DNA of 64,000 nt from Paracentrotus lividus (GCA_940671915.1 CALNVZ010000530.1:9628-73627); one strand, 5' to 3'. Counted from the stretch's first letter, positions 34,225 through 45,999 are shown. Notes: generated by a model not told the origin, from the sequence alone. A program made the numbers and translations.

Positions 34225-36470
34225 AGGGCAGATTGTGTTGCCTAAACCAGCCAAATTCAATCTCTCTGTAAGCTCTGCCTATAAACCACCCACTCAGACT
34301 TTTAACCTCCCCCATGAAGTATCTGAAGAACACATCAATGTGGCTATTGAAGACTTCAACAGCCATCACGTTACATGGGGCTACAGAGAAACCAATGGAG
34401 ACGGCAAACTCGTCGAAAACTGGGCAGAGGCAAATCACATGGTACTCATTCATGATGCACAGCTCCCCTCTTCCTTCCTCAGCGAACGATGGAGACGCGG
34501 ATACAACCCTGACCGGGTGTCAACATTGCCAACCAATGTGAGAAACCAATTCCGCACACCCAGCATCAACTAATCGGGCCTATATTAGAGTGAACGCTGC
34601 TATCACACCTCACACAGTTCTCTTCCGCTGCCGTTTCCAATTAAAGAAGGCAAAGTGGGAACAGTTTGCATTAGATCAGGATGATGACATTTAAGACCTT
34701 CCGTCCATTCTATGTAACTATGATACCCTTGTAGAGATGATCAAGAAGTCCTCAAGACAAAGCATCCCACGAAGCTACAGCACAAGCTATACACCAGGTT
34801 TGTCTGATGACTCCAAGGTGCTTTACTATGAGTATGTAAAACGCTTGCAGAGTGACCCTTTCAGTGTTGACGCAGTGGAAAGTGGTGAGAACCTTACTAC
34901 AGTCATTATGGAAAGTCGACAGAGAAAATGGCAAGAATTGATCTAGTCAACGGATATGACCCGCAGCAGTAGGAAAGCCTGGAAAACAAAATTCTGGGAA
35001 ATGACTACACAAAAATCCAACCGAGACCACAAGTCACTGCTGACCAAGTTGCCCACCAGCTCCTTGTGACCAGTCAGGGAAACCCTGATCACTGTTCCAG
35101 GAGAGTAAGCTTCCCCAAGATGCTGAAAAATGCTTCCAAGAGCCCTCAGACCTGACAAGACCTTTCAGTATGAAAAGCCTGTGTGATGGTATCAAGACCA
35201 TGAAGAACAATGCGCAGGCCTTGATGACATCCTCTGCGAACAGATCAATCACCTTGGACCTGTTGCGCTTCAGTGGCTGCTTGACATTCCCGAAGCTATG
35301 GCAGGAAATCAAGAGTCGTTGTCCTGCTTAAAACGGGCAAAGATCCAGCCATACCTAAGAGCTAACCCCATCTCTCTATTATGTCATACATGTACATGCA
35401 ACTCTTTGAAAGACTCATACTTGCTATAATCGTATTGTCCCCATTGATGATGACTTCCTCATTCGTGAACACTAACAGACAGGTTTCCGGCCAGGAAAAT
35501 CCTGTACTAGCCAACTTCTGAACCTCACAGAGCAGATCGAGGATGGGTTTGAGGAAGAGCTTATTACCGGAATAGCTTTTGTTGACCTCCCAGCAGCCTA
35601 TGACACTGTAAACCATAGGATTCTCACCCGTAAATTCTTTGAGATGGCAAACGATGTGACGCTGACCAAGCTACTCCCGAACCTGCTATCAAATAGACGG
35701 TTCTACCTGGTTTCACCATGTCGTCCTTAAAGTTAAGAACGACTTTAAGAGCGACGGGATAATATGTTCTTGGGTGCTGTACTATAATCACCTGCTAAAC
35801 CATTTAGCACAAGACCTGATCACCAGTCGTTTGTAAAGTTGTTTGTAACTTACCAACGAATTGGTGAAAAAAAACAGCCTTGATGGCCAGCGCAGCAGAT
35901 GGTGCAAGATGAAAATGTTCTCCCAGAAGGGATTGTCATTGCCTCTCTGCTCTTCAATGTGTATACCAATGACCAACCAATACACCCCAAAACAGTTTCT
36001 TGCATGTTGACGATCTCTACATTGCCTCACAGGAACATTCCTTTGAAGACAAAACAGGAGGGGGTCTCCATCTCAATCACAATCCTATACCAACAAAAAA
36101 CGTAAGTCAAGAAATAGTATCCTCCATTCTACAGTATCCCTTGATAGCTCTGCCCACAAACTTATGGTGACCCTGTGGACCAACCATCGCTAGCAAATGC
36201 CACACAGGCTTTTCATAAGTGCAAATGAATCCCTTCGCCAGGTCATAATGGCCAACGTGATCATGCCTGAACCATCTCGGCACAGGTACAGGACGCTGTA
36301 AGGTCTTTTTGGAAAAGTGGGTATACAACGAGGACGGATATACTGTGAGTGTGGGGGAAGAGCAGACCATGGAACACCTGCTGTTATGCCCCCACCTAAT
36401 CTTACCATGCACCTTTGAAGACCTGGAAGGGTTTAACCCCAAAGCAAAGTCATATTTCCGACAATGATCT
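34225..36470 (+). pseudogene. Dead non-LTR retrotransposon (endonuclease to RT)
   Basis: Plus strand, heavily mutated. The endonuclease C-terminal half is at 34235-34573 (IEDFNSHHVTWGYRETNGDG, WAEANHMVLIHDAQLPSSF, ERWRRGYNPD). A linker is at 34737-34945 (KKSSRQSIPRSY, ESRQRKWQELI). RT palm remnants are near 35465-35640 (FRPGKSC and VDLSAAYDTVNHRIL in shifting frames). A C-terminal cysteine segment (CECGGRADH) lies near 36340. Stops and frameshifts are frequent, so it is inactive. It belongs to the jockey-like endonuclease/RT group common in invertebrates. Confidence 0.8.
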
Positions 36471-36719
36471 GGTGTAATATAGTGTAATATAATTTAGTGA
36501 CCCCAGAATACAGTGGGTGCAGTGCATTATCAAAAGTTAAAGTTTTCTAAATAGAAAAAGTCATTTATAATAAGCTAAGTTAAAATTAGCCATAATTTTT
36601 TTATGTTGATCAAAACCATAATAAATGTTCCCAACTGAGCTCTTCCCCTGAAAATGTAACCAAAAAAAAAATCATCTGAAAAGTCACTAAAAGTCACTGT
36701 TGGTGAATATCAATGTCTA

Positions 36720-37180
36720 TGATATTAAAAGGCTTCAGCGCATCCAAAACCGTGCCGCCTGCATTATTACTTAAAGCAAGGAAATTTGATCATGCCACAC
36801 CTCCACTAAAAGATTTGCACTGGTTACCTGTAATTTTGTAGCATTGATTGTATTTAAGTCTATTCATAATTTGTCTCCTCAATACATTTCAAACATGTTT
36901 TCATTTCTCACACAGTCAAATTACTCTCTACGATCTCGAACAGACCCCCTTCTTTTGAAAATTCCAAAGATCAATTCAAAAAAATGTGAACAAACTATTA
37001 GTTTTGCAGGTCCCAAAATTTGGAATGGTCTTCCACTGAAATTCGTTCTTGTACAACAGTTCAAACATAACATTTAAGAACAAATTGAAGAACATATTTG
37101 TTCTCCCTCTGATCTGTTTATACTAACTTGGAGAGCAAGTCACCATTCTTACTGTTGTGTTTTGGTTTTGGTTTTTTATG
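36720..37180 (+). pseudogene. Non-LTR 3' fragment (Rex/CR1-like C-terminus)
   Basis: The plus-strand fragment starts KRLQRIQNRAACIIT and continues, after stops, into an open 77-codon stretch with IHNLSPQYISNMF, YSLRSRT and FAGPKIWNGLPL. These are the post-RT signature blocks of Rex1/CR1-like elements. It is a different family from the fragment just upstream. The AT-rich 3' end runs to about 37260. Confidence 0.8.
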
Positions 37181-38013
37181 TGAAGCGAATTTATTTGGGG
37201 TGCGTTAAGTGCGTTATATTATGATTTGTTATTATCATTATTATTTATTTTATTAATACATATAGAGGCTTGTTCTTTATTTCATTAACAGGATAGTGTA
37301 TCAATTCTCCAGAATTATCATCCCTCATTTAAGATGTCGAAAAGAACCAATTAATGTTTTAATCTGTTTCACATTGAATATTATCATATAACACCATCTA
37401 AATAAAACCTATTTTTTGGAACAAAAATTTGAACCATTAAACCAATCCTCGCTGCTTTAATGAAAAATATTTCACGCAGGCTTATCCCTTCTTGACTGGT
37501 ATTTATATTTTTCAGAGAAAAAATGGGGGGGGGTTGAAACCAATGATTTCGGGAGCACATATATTTCATGAAAAATAATACTTCAAAATTGAGGCGCTAT
37601 GGACAATATGCAAATTATCATGTAATGTATGGCCATGTGACCAAACAAAACAATATTGAAATGATCTAAGAGATATGCAGACATTTAGCTCCCTAATGTT
37701 GTTAAATATTCATATTAAACATCCATTTTCTCAATTTTAGAGGGAAATTGGTATTTGGCGGCCATTTTATATGACTCACATATCTCAAAATGCTCAATGC
37801 TGACAAAGTGTCAGCAATCGGATTCTTGGAAATATGTTTAGGCAATCATAATCCGTTGAAAAAAAACTATAGACGCCAAAACAAGGTTAGGCCCCAAAAT
37901 TGCAATCTGCTGCTGGACTATCCTGTTTGGGGAGAAGACGATAGCAAAGAGGGAGTTGCGCATGCGCAGACTGATTTTTGCTCTGGAGCTACCGTAGTGA
38001 TGGTCTACCGTAC

Positions 38014-39705
38014 TAGACTATGGGATGGTTCCCGATAATGTCGCTAGTTTTCCATTTCCGCAGGGTTGAAAAATCCACCACGCTCCTGTCATATGAAAAT
38101 TCGTTTTATAACAGGGCAACATCAATGCGATATGTCGCATATCTTCTAATTTGCAATACAGCTAGAAAAAAAATAAAAGATACCACCGCTCACTCCAATC
38201 TGACTCGGCTGAATCAACTGGAAAAGGCCGGCATTAACTGTGTGTTTATACGTATATTAAAAGCAAATGCACGGCATGTACCTGTCATATTGATTTATGC
38301 GGCCTCGTTCAAAACAATTCACATTTCTTTACCCCCTAGCGATAGTTGCGTATGTAAACAAACGAGATCAAACCTCGACGTCTTTGATTCCCAATGAAAA
38401 AATTAAAGTGATTGTTGAGACAGGATTATTGGGGCCCCAAATTAGTTTTATACTTCTATTACTATATAGAAAACAATCATAATCATGGATTCTTTACCTA
38501 AACTTTTCAAAATATGTCCCAACATCAGGAAATATCCAGTCATAACTAGTAACCAAACATTATCAATGATTTGAGAGAACCACAACCTAAGTTCGAATCA
38601 CTATTAAAGGGTAATGAATCAGAACACAACTGAATCAATTTTGTTGCAAGAAAACAGGTGCGGGCTTGGGTCTGGCATTTTTCAACGAAATTACTACTCC
38701 CTCAATTTATTTTCTCCCTATTATAAAGAAAGAAGGGAAATGTAATCATTGTATTCATTCCAGAACTACAAATTTTAACAAAAGGTCTGCTTAATTTCCA
38801 CTCGTTTGAAACGCACCCACACGCTGCTGTTTTTTAATGGCAACTGGAAACAAGTGGCATAAGTCATTTTTAATTAGTATCTAACTCCATGTGTCCCTCA
38901 TGTAGGCTAAAATTTCATTTTGCACTCCATTCTTGCTTTGTGCAGACAGGTTAGGCAGTCGGTATCATGGTTTTGATGAGTAACGTACAAAACTTGATTC
39001 CTTTTGTTATTTGATGATAAAGAAAATATTGCAGTTTTCTGGCAATTAACTACAACACAAAACATATTCAAATAGATTTAATTTTCTATTATCTACAAGA
39101 TAATATGGAAAATATGCAACTAAATGCTCATCATGTACCACCTCTTCCCCTTCCAATCCTCCTAGCCATCGTGGGGGGAGAGAGAGAGAGAGAGAGAGAG
39201 AGACATAGGGGGTGGGGAGAGAAATATAAAAGCAATAATCATGTACACTTGAAGGCTTAAATTTGACAATGACAACAGAGTTCGAAAGATTAATAATGTG
39301 TTGATACAGCTCTGCTGTCATTGTCATTTTGACCCTTCATGTGTACATGATTATTGTTTTTATAAGCACATTAACCGGAATCCTGATCAATCGGTGCCTT
39401 CGAAATGGAACATTTTCAGACGCCAAACCGAACGAGGTTGAGAATGCCTCGTGGCATTGCACGCACTTATTGAAAGGTGGCGAAATGTGTAATACACGCA
39501 ACAAATGGGGACATTGCCAAGGTGATCGATTTTCGTAATGTTTATTACTCTTAAATTCTATTTTGAATGCTGGTGCAAAATCTAAGATATGCGACATTAT
39601 AGAATTTGCTTTATATATTATTTTATACATTATCATATCCCTAAAGTGTGGTGGGATGGCTAACCCTGGGAGAAGTCACAATTTGAGCAACCATCCTATA
39701 GTCTA
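38014..39705. mobile_element. TIR element in unit C, 3-bp TSD (TAC)
   Basis: TAGACTATGGGATGGTT at the left and AACCATCCTATAGTCTA at the right, flanked by TAC (38011-38013, 39706-39708). The unoccupied host word CCGTACTGCTCC is seen in units A and D. The 1.69-kb interior has no recognisable protein but holds a (GA)n tract at 39178-39204 and a hairpin at 39233-39360. Confidence 0.8.
39233..39360. repeat. Hairpin with about 50-bp arms
   Basis: The left arm has AATAATCATGTACACTTGAA and TTGACAATGACA; the right arm has TGTCATTGTCAT and CATGTGTACATGATTATT. A loop of about 20 bases separates them. Confidence 0.85.
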
Positions 39706-40090
39706 TACTGCTTCCAGAGCCGCTTATTATTTCGTGCAACGGCTTATTATTTTTTTTAAATTGATATTTGTTACTAACAAACAAAACGTTATTCATTGAT
39801 ATGAAAAGGCACTGGAGACATAAAGTTATTTACCAAGATATATCTTGGTAACCATTATCACATCTCGTGATATAGCAATATTTGATAACTTGCTAACTTG
39901 AACCTTGACCAGTCTCGGTTTGTTTGTTGTTTTGCCAAGACCCGTAGGTTACTAGGTTCACACTGCTGATCTGATCAACTCGATCAAGCCCGATCACCAT
40001 ATTTGGGAGCATTTTAGCTTGGTCGGCAATGGACGGGAAGGGTGATCGGGGTCAATCTACCTTGATCTTCCTTGATCGGCCTCACTAGCC

Positions 40091-40138
40091 CTTCCTACTC
40101 GATATTTTTTGACATGTCAAAAAATATCGAGTAGGAAG
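40091..40138. repeat. Perfect 48-bp palindrome
   Basis: CTTCCTACTCGATATTTTTT followed by GACATGTC and then the exact inverse of the first part. There is no spacer; the dyad centre is in ACATGT. Confidence 0.97.
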
Positions 40139-41047
40139 CCCGAGCTTCAGCAGTTCGGGTAGTGATCGAGAAGAGGTCGAGTCGATCGGAAACCGGTCGT
40201 ATAATGAATCTAGTTTGGTCGGGATGATTTCCTCCCGATCTGCAGTTCCCGATCAACTCGATTCATACTCGAGTCATACTCGATACTACATGATGGGTTT
40301 CCAATCATCTCGATTAAGATTTTTTTACAGCTCGACCTCAGGTTCAGGGCAGCTATTGATCTCTCCGACCGAACTCGATCACGACTCGACCTATATTCGA
40401 CCACACTCGATATACTTCTCGATCGCACTCGACAATAGTCGAACACATGCTGCTGATTTGTTTGAGGTTGTGTTTGATATAAAATACAAGAAATCAAGAA
40501 ATTTTATTCTAAACTATAGAACTATTATTATTCTAAATCTGAAGAAGTATCAATGTCGAAACAACATGAGCAAGGACTGTATGCCATGGCGGGGCGGACA
40601 GGCTTATTTAATTCACTCAGGTAGAGCATAGCAAAAAAAGAAACATGTCTTCCTCCCCTCCTTGATCAGCTCCTTAGAATTATCCAAAATATTAATTTCC
40701 CAAATGATTGGAAGAAGCTAGTAGTAAAAAGATTAAAAAACTGATAATGTTTTTGCTTCGTATGCCAGAATGAATGGTGGAAGAAATGGATAATATAACG
40801 TTTTTATTTTCGTTATTATAGCATGGTAAATACAAATAGAAGGGGAAAAGTAAAAGCAACGATTACGGGTTATTTTGTTGTTATTTTGTTTCGTTTTTTA
40901 AAAACTGATCATAAATAATAATAATAAAATCAGCTGAAAATCTGTATGGAGAGGGGCCATTTTTGATAAACTATGTTTCCTTATAATATTAATAATATGA
41001 CAGGTATAATGTTTATTGGCCTTCTTTTCATTTTTACATAATATATA

Positions 41048-41237
41048 CAGTGCGTCCCAAAAAAGAACTATACATTTTTTAAAAGGCTACCAAATTGAAA
41101 AATATATGATTCTTGGGGGGGGGGAAAGCTCTGATGTATATAAAGCTCATATCCTCAACTATCATTATGACACACAAAAAAAAAAAATCCGAAAATAAAA
41201 AATTCTTCAGTGAACAATGCCCACTTTTATGAGTGGC
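41048..41237. mobile_element. Solo arm of CAGTGCGTCCC MITE
   Basis: CAGTGCGTCCCAAAAAAGAA after TA, followed by the same internal order as the arm at 41593-41790 (TATATGATTCTTGG, TCAACTATCATTATGACACA, AATGCCCACTTTT). No matching opposite arm is adjacent. Confidence 0.7.
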
Positions 41238-42194
41238 GCCAAAGGAGGGGGATGCAAGGGGATGGCATAAAGTGGGTAGTCGACCGTTCGCTTTTAAGTT
41301 GAAAAAATAAAAGCTAGATCCGTTTTGAACGTTAATGCAGTACAATGACATGTGCCAATGTTTATTTAGAAAAGAAAAAAAAAGAATACCTAACAGGATC
41401 GAAATAAAGTACCTAAATACTTTTAGGATTCTTAGATATTTTGTTTTATATCGCTCTTCTTTTTTTTTCTTTTTTTTTTTTGAAAAATGAAGGTCAATGA
41501 AAGAAAAGGCGGTAAAACTGGCAAAGGGATTGTTTTTTTGTTTTTTTCTTTAATTTTATAATGTTTAATGATAACTGTTCAAAACGATTATATAGTGCGT
41601 CCCAAAAAGAACTATACACTTTTTAAATGGCTATCAAATACAAAAATAAAAAATATATGATTCTTGGAGAAAAGGTTTATATGGACATAGAGCTCATATC
41701 CTGAACTATCATTATGACACAAGAAATTCCGAAAATAACGCATTCTTCAGTGAGCAATGCCCACTTTTGTGAAGGACACAAAAATTAGCCTGCGCAGGAA
41801 TTCGCTATTCATTTAACATCTTTGTATGGCATGCCAGGAGGAAATCAAACAATAATGGAATAAATCCGCTAACATAAAAAATATACCGAAAGTCGGGAAT
41901 AAACAATCAATATTATGCAAAATGGATTTTAAAAAAAAATTTTTTTACCGTTTTGTTTTCATGTCATTGATTTTTGCTTTGACTTCGGTTTATTTTTGTC
42001 TTAGTTTGTTGCCCGATTTATTCCATTATTAGTTGAATCCCTAATGGCGTGCCATACAAAGGTGATAAATGAATAGAGAATTACTGCGCATGCTAATATT
42101 TATGTCCTTCACAAAAGTGGGCATTGCTCACTGAAGAATGCGTTATTTTGGAAATGTTTGTGTCATAATGATAGTTGAGGATATGAGCTTTATA

Positions 42195-42758
42195 TGCACT
42201 GTTAGAACGCGGTTTAAAAATTTCGCTGTTTAAAAAAATGTTGGTTTTAAAGTTATACATTCTTGTTTAATATTTAAACATTGTTGGTTTTATAGCCTTA
42301 GACAAGATTTGTTTAAAGATTAGAGTTTAGATATTAAACAGTTTTGTTCAACAAAAAAAGGGAGAGGCAAATGCCACGTGATAGTCATGAGCTAATGGCA
42401 TCACTCGTTACATGCAAGGTAAAATCGGCGCAACATTAATCATGGCGAAGGACTGATGCCTCACACATTAACTGAGTGTATGGACTGATGAGTTGGCACA
42501 GTGGATAGAGCGTCTGCCTTTTATTCGAAAGCTCGTGAGTTCAATACCCGGCCGCGTAAACCAAAAGTTGGAGCGTTTTTATTTTTAGAGAGAAGCGTTA
42601 TACAATACAGTTGATATTTTAAACAACCATTAAACAACATGTTGTTTAAACTTTTGAACAACAAGAGTGTTAAAGTTTGAAACAACGCTGTGCGATTCAC
42701 CGTTTAACACGCAGTTGTTGAAGATGTAAAACAACTTGTCTAATTTTTTCTAACAGTG
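42195..42758. mobile_element. CACTGTTAG MITE carrying a tRNA-like segment
   Basis: CACTGTTAGAA at the left and the inverse CTAACAGTG at the right, near TA. The arms are rich in GTTTAAA/TTTAAAC words and AACAAC. It interrupts the right arm of the foldback MITE. Its middle contains the tRNA-like sequence at 42486-42562. Confidence 0.7.
42486..42562 (+). repeat. tRNA-derived (SINE-head-like) sequence
   Basis: A-box-like TGGCACAGTGG at 42494-42504 and B-box-like GAGTTCAATACC ending at 42548, spaced as in a tRNA gene, with ATAGAGCGTCTGCC between. It does not fold as a clean tRNA by eye, so it is a pol III SINE head or tRNA relic, not a working tRNA gene. Confidence 0.6.
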
Positions 42759-43346
42759 TACATCTAAAGTTTTTCCCCAAGAACCATATATATATATATT
42801 TTTTTTAACTTGGTAGCCATTTCGAAAGTGTATAGTTATTTTAGGGACGCACTGTAGTATAAAATTACTGCCATGCGGCAAATCGTTAACGAAATTGAAA
42901 AGATTCTTGTTCATCCGACCCAATGATATAATATATAAACAATTATTTTTTTAACCAACTTCTTCCCAAAATTGTCCTTTTCAATCATTATAAAGCAATT
43001 AAATTCATTTTGTGACTTCTTCCTTTTTAAAGGACAACTTCTACCACTTCGCCCAAAAGTGCAAATCATTTAATTCCACATCCAAAACAAAGATCTTTCC
43101 CTACAAAACGGAACAAGAATACGAAGCTTGTCCTAGCTGTCAATCTACTCGGATCAAAATCGTGTAATCGTGTAGATGTCTAGTTTGTCGGGAAGAGGTC
43201 GAGTATTGATCGTGTAATGATCGTGTATACATCGAATCAAATCGAAGTAATCGAGTGTTGATCGTGGTGGTTATCGAGGAGAGATCGGACATCATCGTGT
43301 ATGGATCGTAAACGATCGAACAGGGGATTGGGATGGGCTCGTGTAG

Positions 43347-43555
43347 ATAATAATAATAATAACAATACAGGTTTCTTATAAAGCGCTTTACCTGTTAAGA
43401 CCAAAGTGCTTACAGAATATTATTACCCCGGTCATTGGATTCGTTTTCGATCCCGCACTTTACAGTGCACAATCTCCACTCCCTGAGGAGCATTCCAGCC
43501 GGTCGCCTGTTAGGCGCACACCCAATCAAGCACTAGGTCGAGAATGATCGGGGGA
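43347..43555. repeat. AAT-headed interspersed repeat, copy 2
   Basis: An AATAATAATAAT head, TAAAGCGCTTTACC, TATTATTACCCCGGTC, CTCCCTGAGGAGCATTCC and a CACTAGGTCGAGAA tail. The layout is that of 91-310. It lies in the right part of the GATCGAGT-rich element. Confidence 0.6.
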
Positions 43556-44340
43556 AAATTGATGTTTTGACCTGGTCGGGTTCGATCGAGTTGATCAGAT
43601 CGGCAGTGTGAACCTAGCATTAAAAACGTATAGAAATATATATGTACAGACATGTATACAGTATAAACATATAAACATAATTATAGAGAGACACACTATA
43701 TATCATTTTAAAGAAGTTTACTGTAAAAATATGGCCCCATTTAGAAATTACTAAAAAATTAGCAAAAAGTGCAAAAACGTGATTTTGCACTAATTTATTC
43801 AATTACTGAAAAAAAGAAGATATCTCGGCTAATAATGGTCAGATCTATGTAAAATTTTGTATGGATGTTGAGGCACATGTTATATAACCTTGTAGTCTTT
43901 GTTTGTATTTTGAGATAACACTTTATTAATTATGCAAATTTATGCAAATTAAAGGTCTATTTTTAGAAATTTATCAATATTTTGTTTTAAAAATTGATAT
44001 GAAGCCCAATTTTTTTTTTGTTAAAAGTTGCTGAGTATAATACTCAACAAAATTATGATTCAAAATTTGGACTTTCTCATGAATTCCTTTATATTATTTT
44101 GCTTTATTACTTTCTATTGTTTTCAATTGTTTGTATTTTTATGTATTTCTTAATGTTTTTGGCTATTTTATGTTTCTGAAATGTGCCTTGATTGATTTCC
44201 AGATATCAAAGATGATGCTTAGACTTTTAAATGCAATTAGGAGTGTTGTAGATCAATTCAGGTGAATTGTACATTCAGTACACAAATGGGCAATAATTTA
44301 ATTTTTCGATATTTTAAAACTTTCATAATATATATATCTA

Positions 44341-44348
<8 letters not shown>

Positions 44349-44401
<53 letters not shown>
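44349..44401. repeat. (TA)n microsatellite between units C and D
   Basis: About 26 TA repeats. It replaces the last 110 bp of unit C and abuts the pyrimidine-rich start of unit D. Confidence 0.95.
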
Positions 44402-44403
<2 letters not shown>

Positions 44404-45455
44404 CTTTTATTCTTCTTTCATTTTCTCTTCTTTTATTTCTAATGTATTCCCTTGTTTTATCCTTAACTTGTATTTCTCTTATATTTCTTCCTTCTATTTG
44501 CGCTTTATCATTGAAATGTGTTTCTTTGACTTTATGGACATATAACATACCAAGACTATGCCTACCGAAGTCATTCTACACCGTACGCTAAATCGCTCGA
44601 CTACCGTCCTGTTTGGGGAGAAGACGATAGCAAAAAGGGAGTTGCGCATGCGCAGTTCGATTTTGCTCTGGAGCTACCGTAGTGATGGTCTACCGTACTG
44701 CTCCGAAAGCCGCTTATTATTTCGTGCAACGGCTTATTATTTTTTTGGAATTGATATTTGTTACTAACAAACAAAACGTTATTCATTGATATGAACAGGC
44801 ACTGGAAACATAAAGTTATTTACCAAGATATATCTTGGTAACCATTATCACATCTCGTGATATAGCAATATTTGATAACTTGCTAACTTGAACCTTGACC
44901 AGTTTCAGTTTGTTTGTTGTTTTGCCAAGACCCGTAGGTTACTTTAAAAACGTATAGAAATATATTTGTACAGACTTTTATACAGTATAAACATATAAAA
45001 CATAATTATAGAGAGACACATTTTGAAGAAGTTTTTTGTAAAAATATGGCCCCATTTAGAAATTACTCAAAAATAAGCAAAAAGTGCAAAAACGTGATTT
45101 TACACTAATTTATTCAATTATTGAAAAAAAGAAGATATCTCGGCTAATAATGTTTTATTACTTTCTATTGTTTTCAATTGTTTGTATTTTTATGTATTTC
45201 TTAATGTTTTTGGCTCTTTTATGTTTCTGAAATGTACCTTGATTGATTTCAAGATATCCAAGATGATGCTTAGACTTTTAAATTCAATTAGGAGTGTTGT
45301 AGAGCAATTCAGGTGAATCGTGCATTCAGTACACAAATGGGCAATAATTGAATTGTTTTTAAACTTTCAAAATTACACGTCAAAACAATGGTTCCTTACA
45401 TAATAACGTTTTTTATAGAGACTGAATTATGACTGTTCTGACTGGGGGAGGGGTC
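44400..45455 (+). repeat. Long repeat unit D, internally deleted
   Basis: Runs from TTTCTTTTATTCTTCTTTC to GACTGTTCTGACTGGGGGAG with the same block order as B. It lacks about 300 bp between GGCTAATAATG (45150) and TTTTATTACTTTCTATTG. It has no large insertion, so it serves as the reference empty copy. Confidence 0.8.
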
Positions 45456-45999
45456 TCGGCCAATTTAAACAACTATAAAACATCAATGACTGCTGCGCAA
45501 CCGCATTGAAGCTCCGTACACGAACGTGTATTACTCTATTGGAATGGGTATGGTGTCTTATATCAACAAACCATCTTTCAGTCTAAACCCTAACTTCATT
45601 GTATCAAACGAAATGATAATGAATCAGGTATCAGTCTAGGCCCTATGTAGAAAAAAAAATCGAATTATAAGCATCGACTTTAAATCGCTAGTATCAACTT
45701 AATAGTAATATTACTTATCAAATCAAAGGGGAAAAATCTTTAAACTGATAACGAATGATGAGTCTGCACTCTCCATTCCTCTGAGGTGCAACTATTTCCT
45801 TTATGCTGTGATCCCTACGTATTTGTTTATTTTTTTAACGATGCATTTTAATATTGTATAACTTATGTAGGAATTTCTTCCTTTTTTAATGATGCAAGAG
45901 TTCTTGAAAAATATGGACTCAGATCCCTAAACTGCTAATTGTTGCCTGCTAGGATTTTTATGGGGGGTCGGAAATTGAAAAGTGGACCTTTTCAGAAGG
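45456..45999. other. Intergenic, nothing recognised
   Basis: AT-rich sequence with no open frame of note, no repeat structure and no terminal repeats that I could see. Confidence 0.5.

Larger units (their letters stand above)
33853..37920. mobile_element. DNA element with about 180-bp TIRs in unit C
   Basis: The left arm (33853-34035) and inverted right arm (37735-37920) share TTGTTTTGGCGTCTATAGTT, CAACGGATTATGATTGCCTA, TTGAGCATTTTGAGATATGT and ATGGCCGCCAAA. Terminal words are TAGTCTAGC and GCTGGACTA, with TCC on each side. The interior is two dead non-LTR fragments; no transposase. Confidence 0.8.
41593..42854. mobile_element. Foldback Tc1/mariner-type MITE, interrupted
   Basis: Terminal AGTGCGTCCCAAAAA / GGGACGCACT next to TA. 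The two halves (41593-41940 and about 41960-42854) are reverse complements over nearly their whole length, apart from a 564-bp insertion at 42195-42758. Without it, the element is about 700 bp of near-continuous hairpin. Confidence 0.8.
39952..43617. mobile_element. GATCGAGT-rich TIR element in unit C
   Basis: CTAGGTTCACACTGC at the left and GCAGTGTGAACCTAG at the right, followed inward by GATCTGATCAACTCGATC-type arms. Both subterminal regions (39960-40450 and 43130-43615) are packed with GATCGAGT/ACTCGATC words, likely transposase-binding-like repeats. The host word GTAGGTTACTTTAAAAACG is split by it. No transposase; other MITEs are nested inside. Confidence 0.75.
33640..44335 (+). repeat. 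Long repeat unit C, inflated by three insertions
   Basis: Same block order as units A, B and D, interrupted at 33853-37920, 38014-39705 and 39952-43617. In each case the flanking host sequence resumes where it left off. The host part totals about 1.3 kb of 10.7 kb. Its 3' end is replaced by (TA)n. Confidence 0.8.

Noticed and set aside
35362..36442. Minus-strand frames over the 34-36 kb retrotransposon relic
   Set aside because: They are antisense to the recognisable plus-strand endonuclease/RT remnants.
42486..42562. Functional tRNA gene
   Set aside because: A- and B-box-like motifs are present, but the acceptor stem and anticodon arm do not pair convincingly and it is embedded in a MITE.
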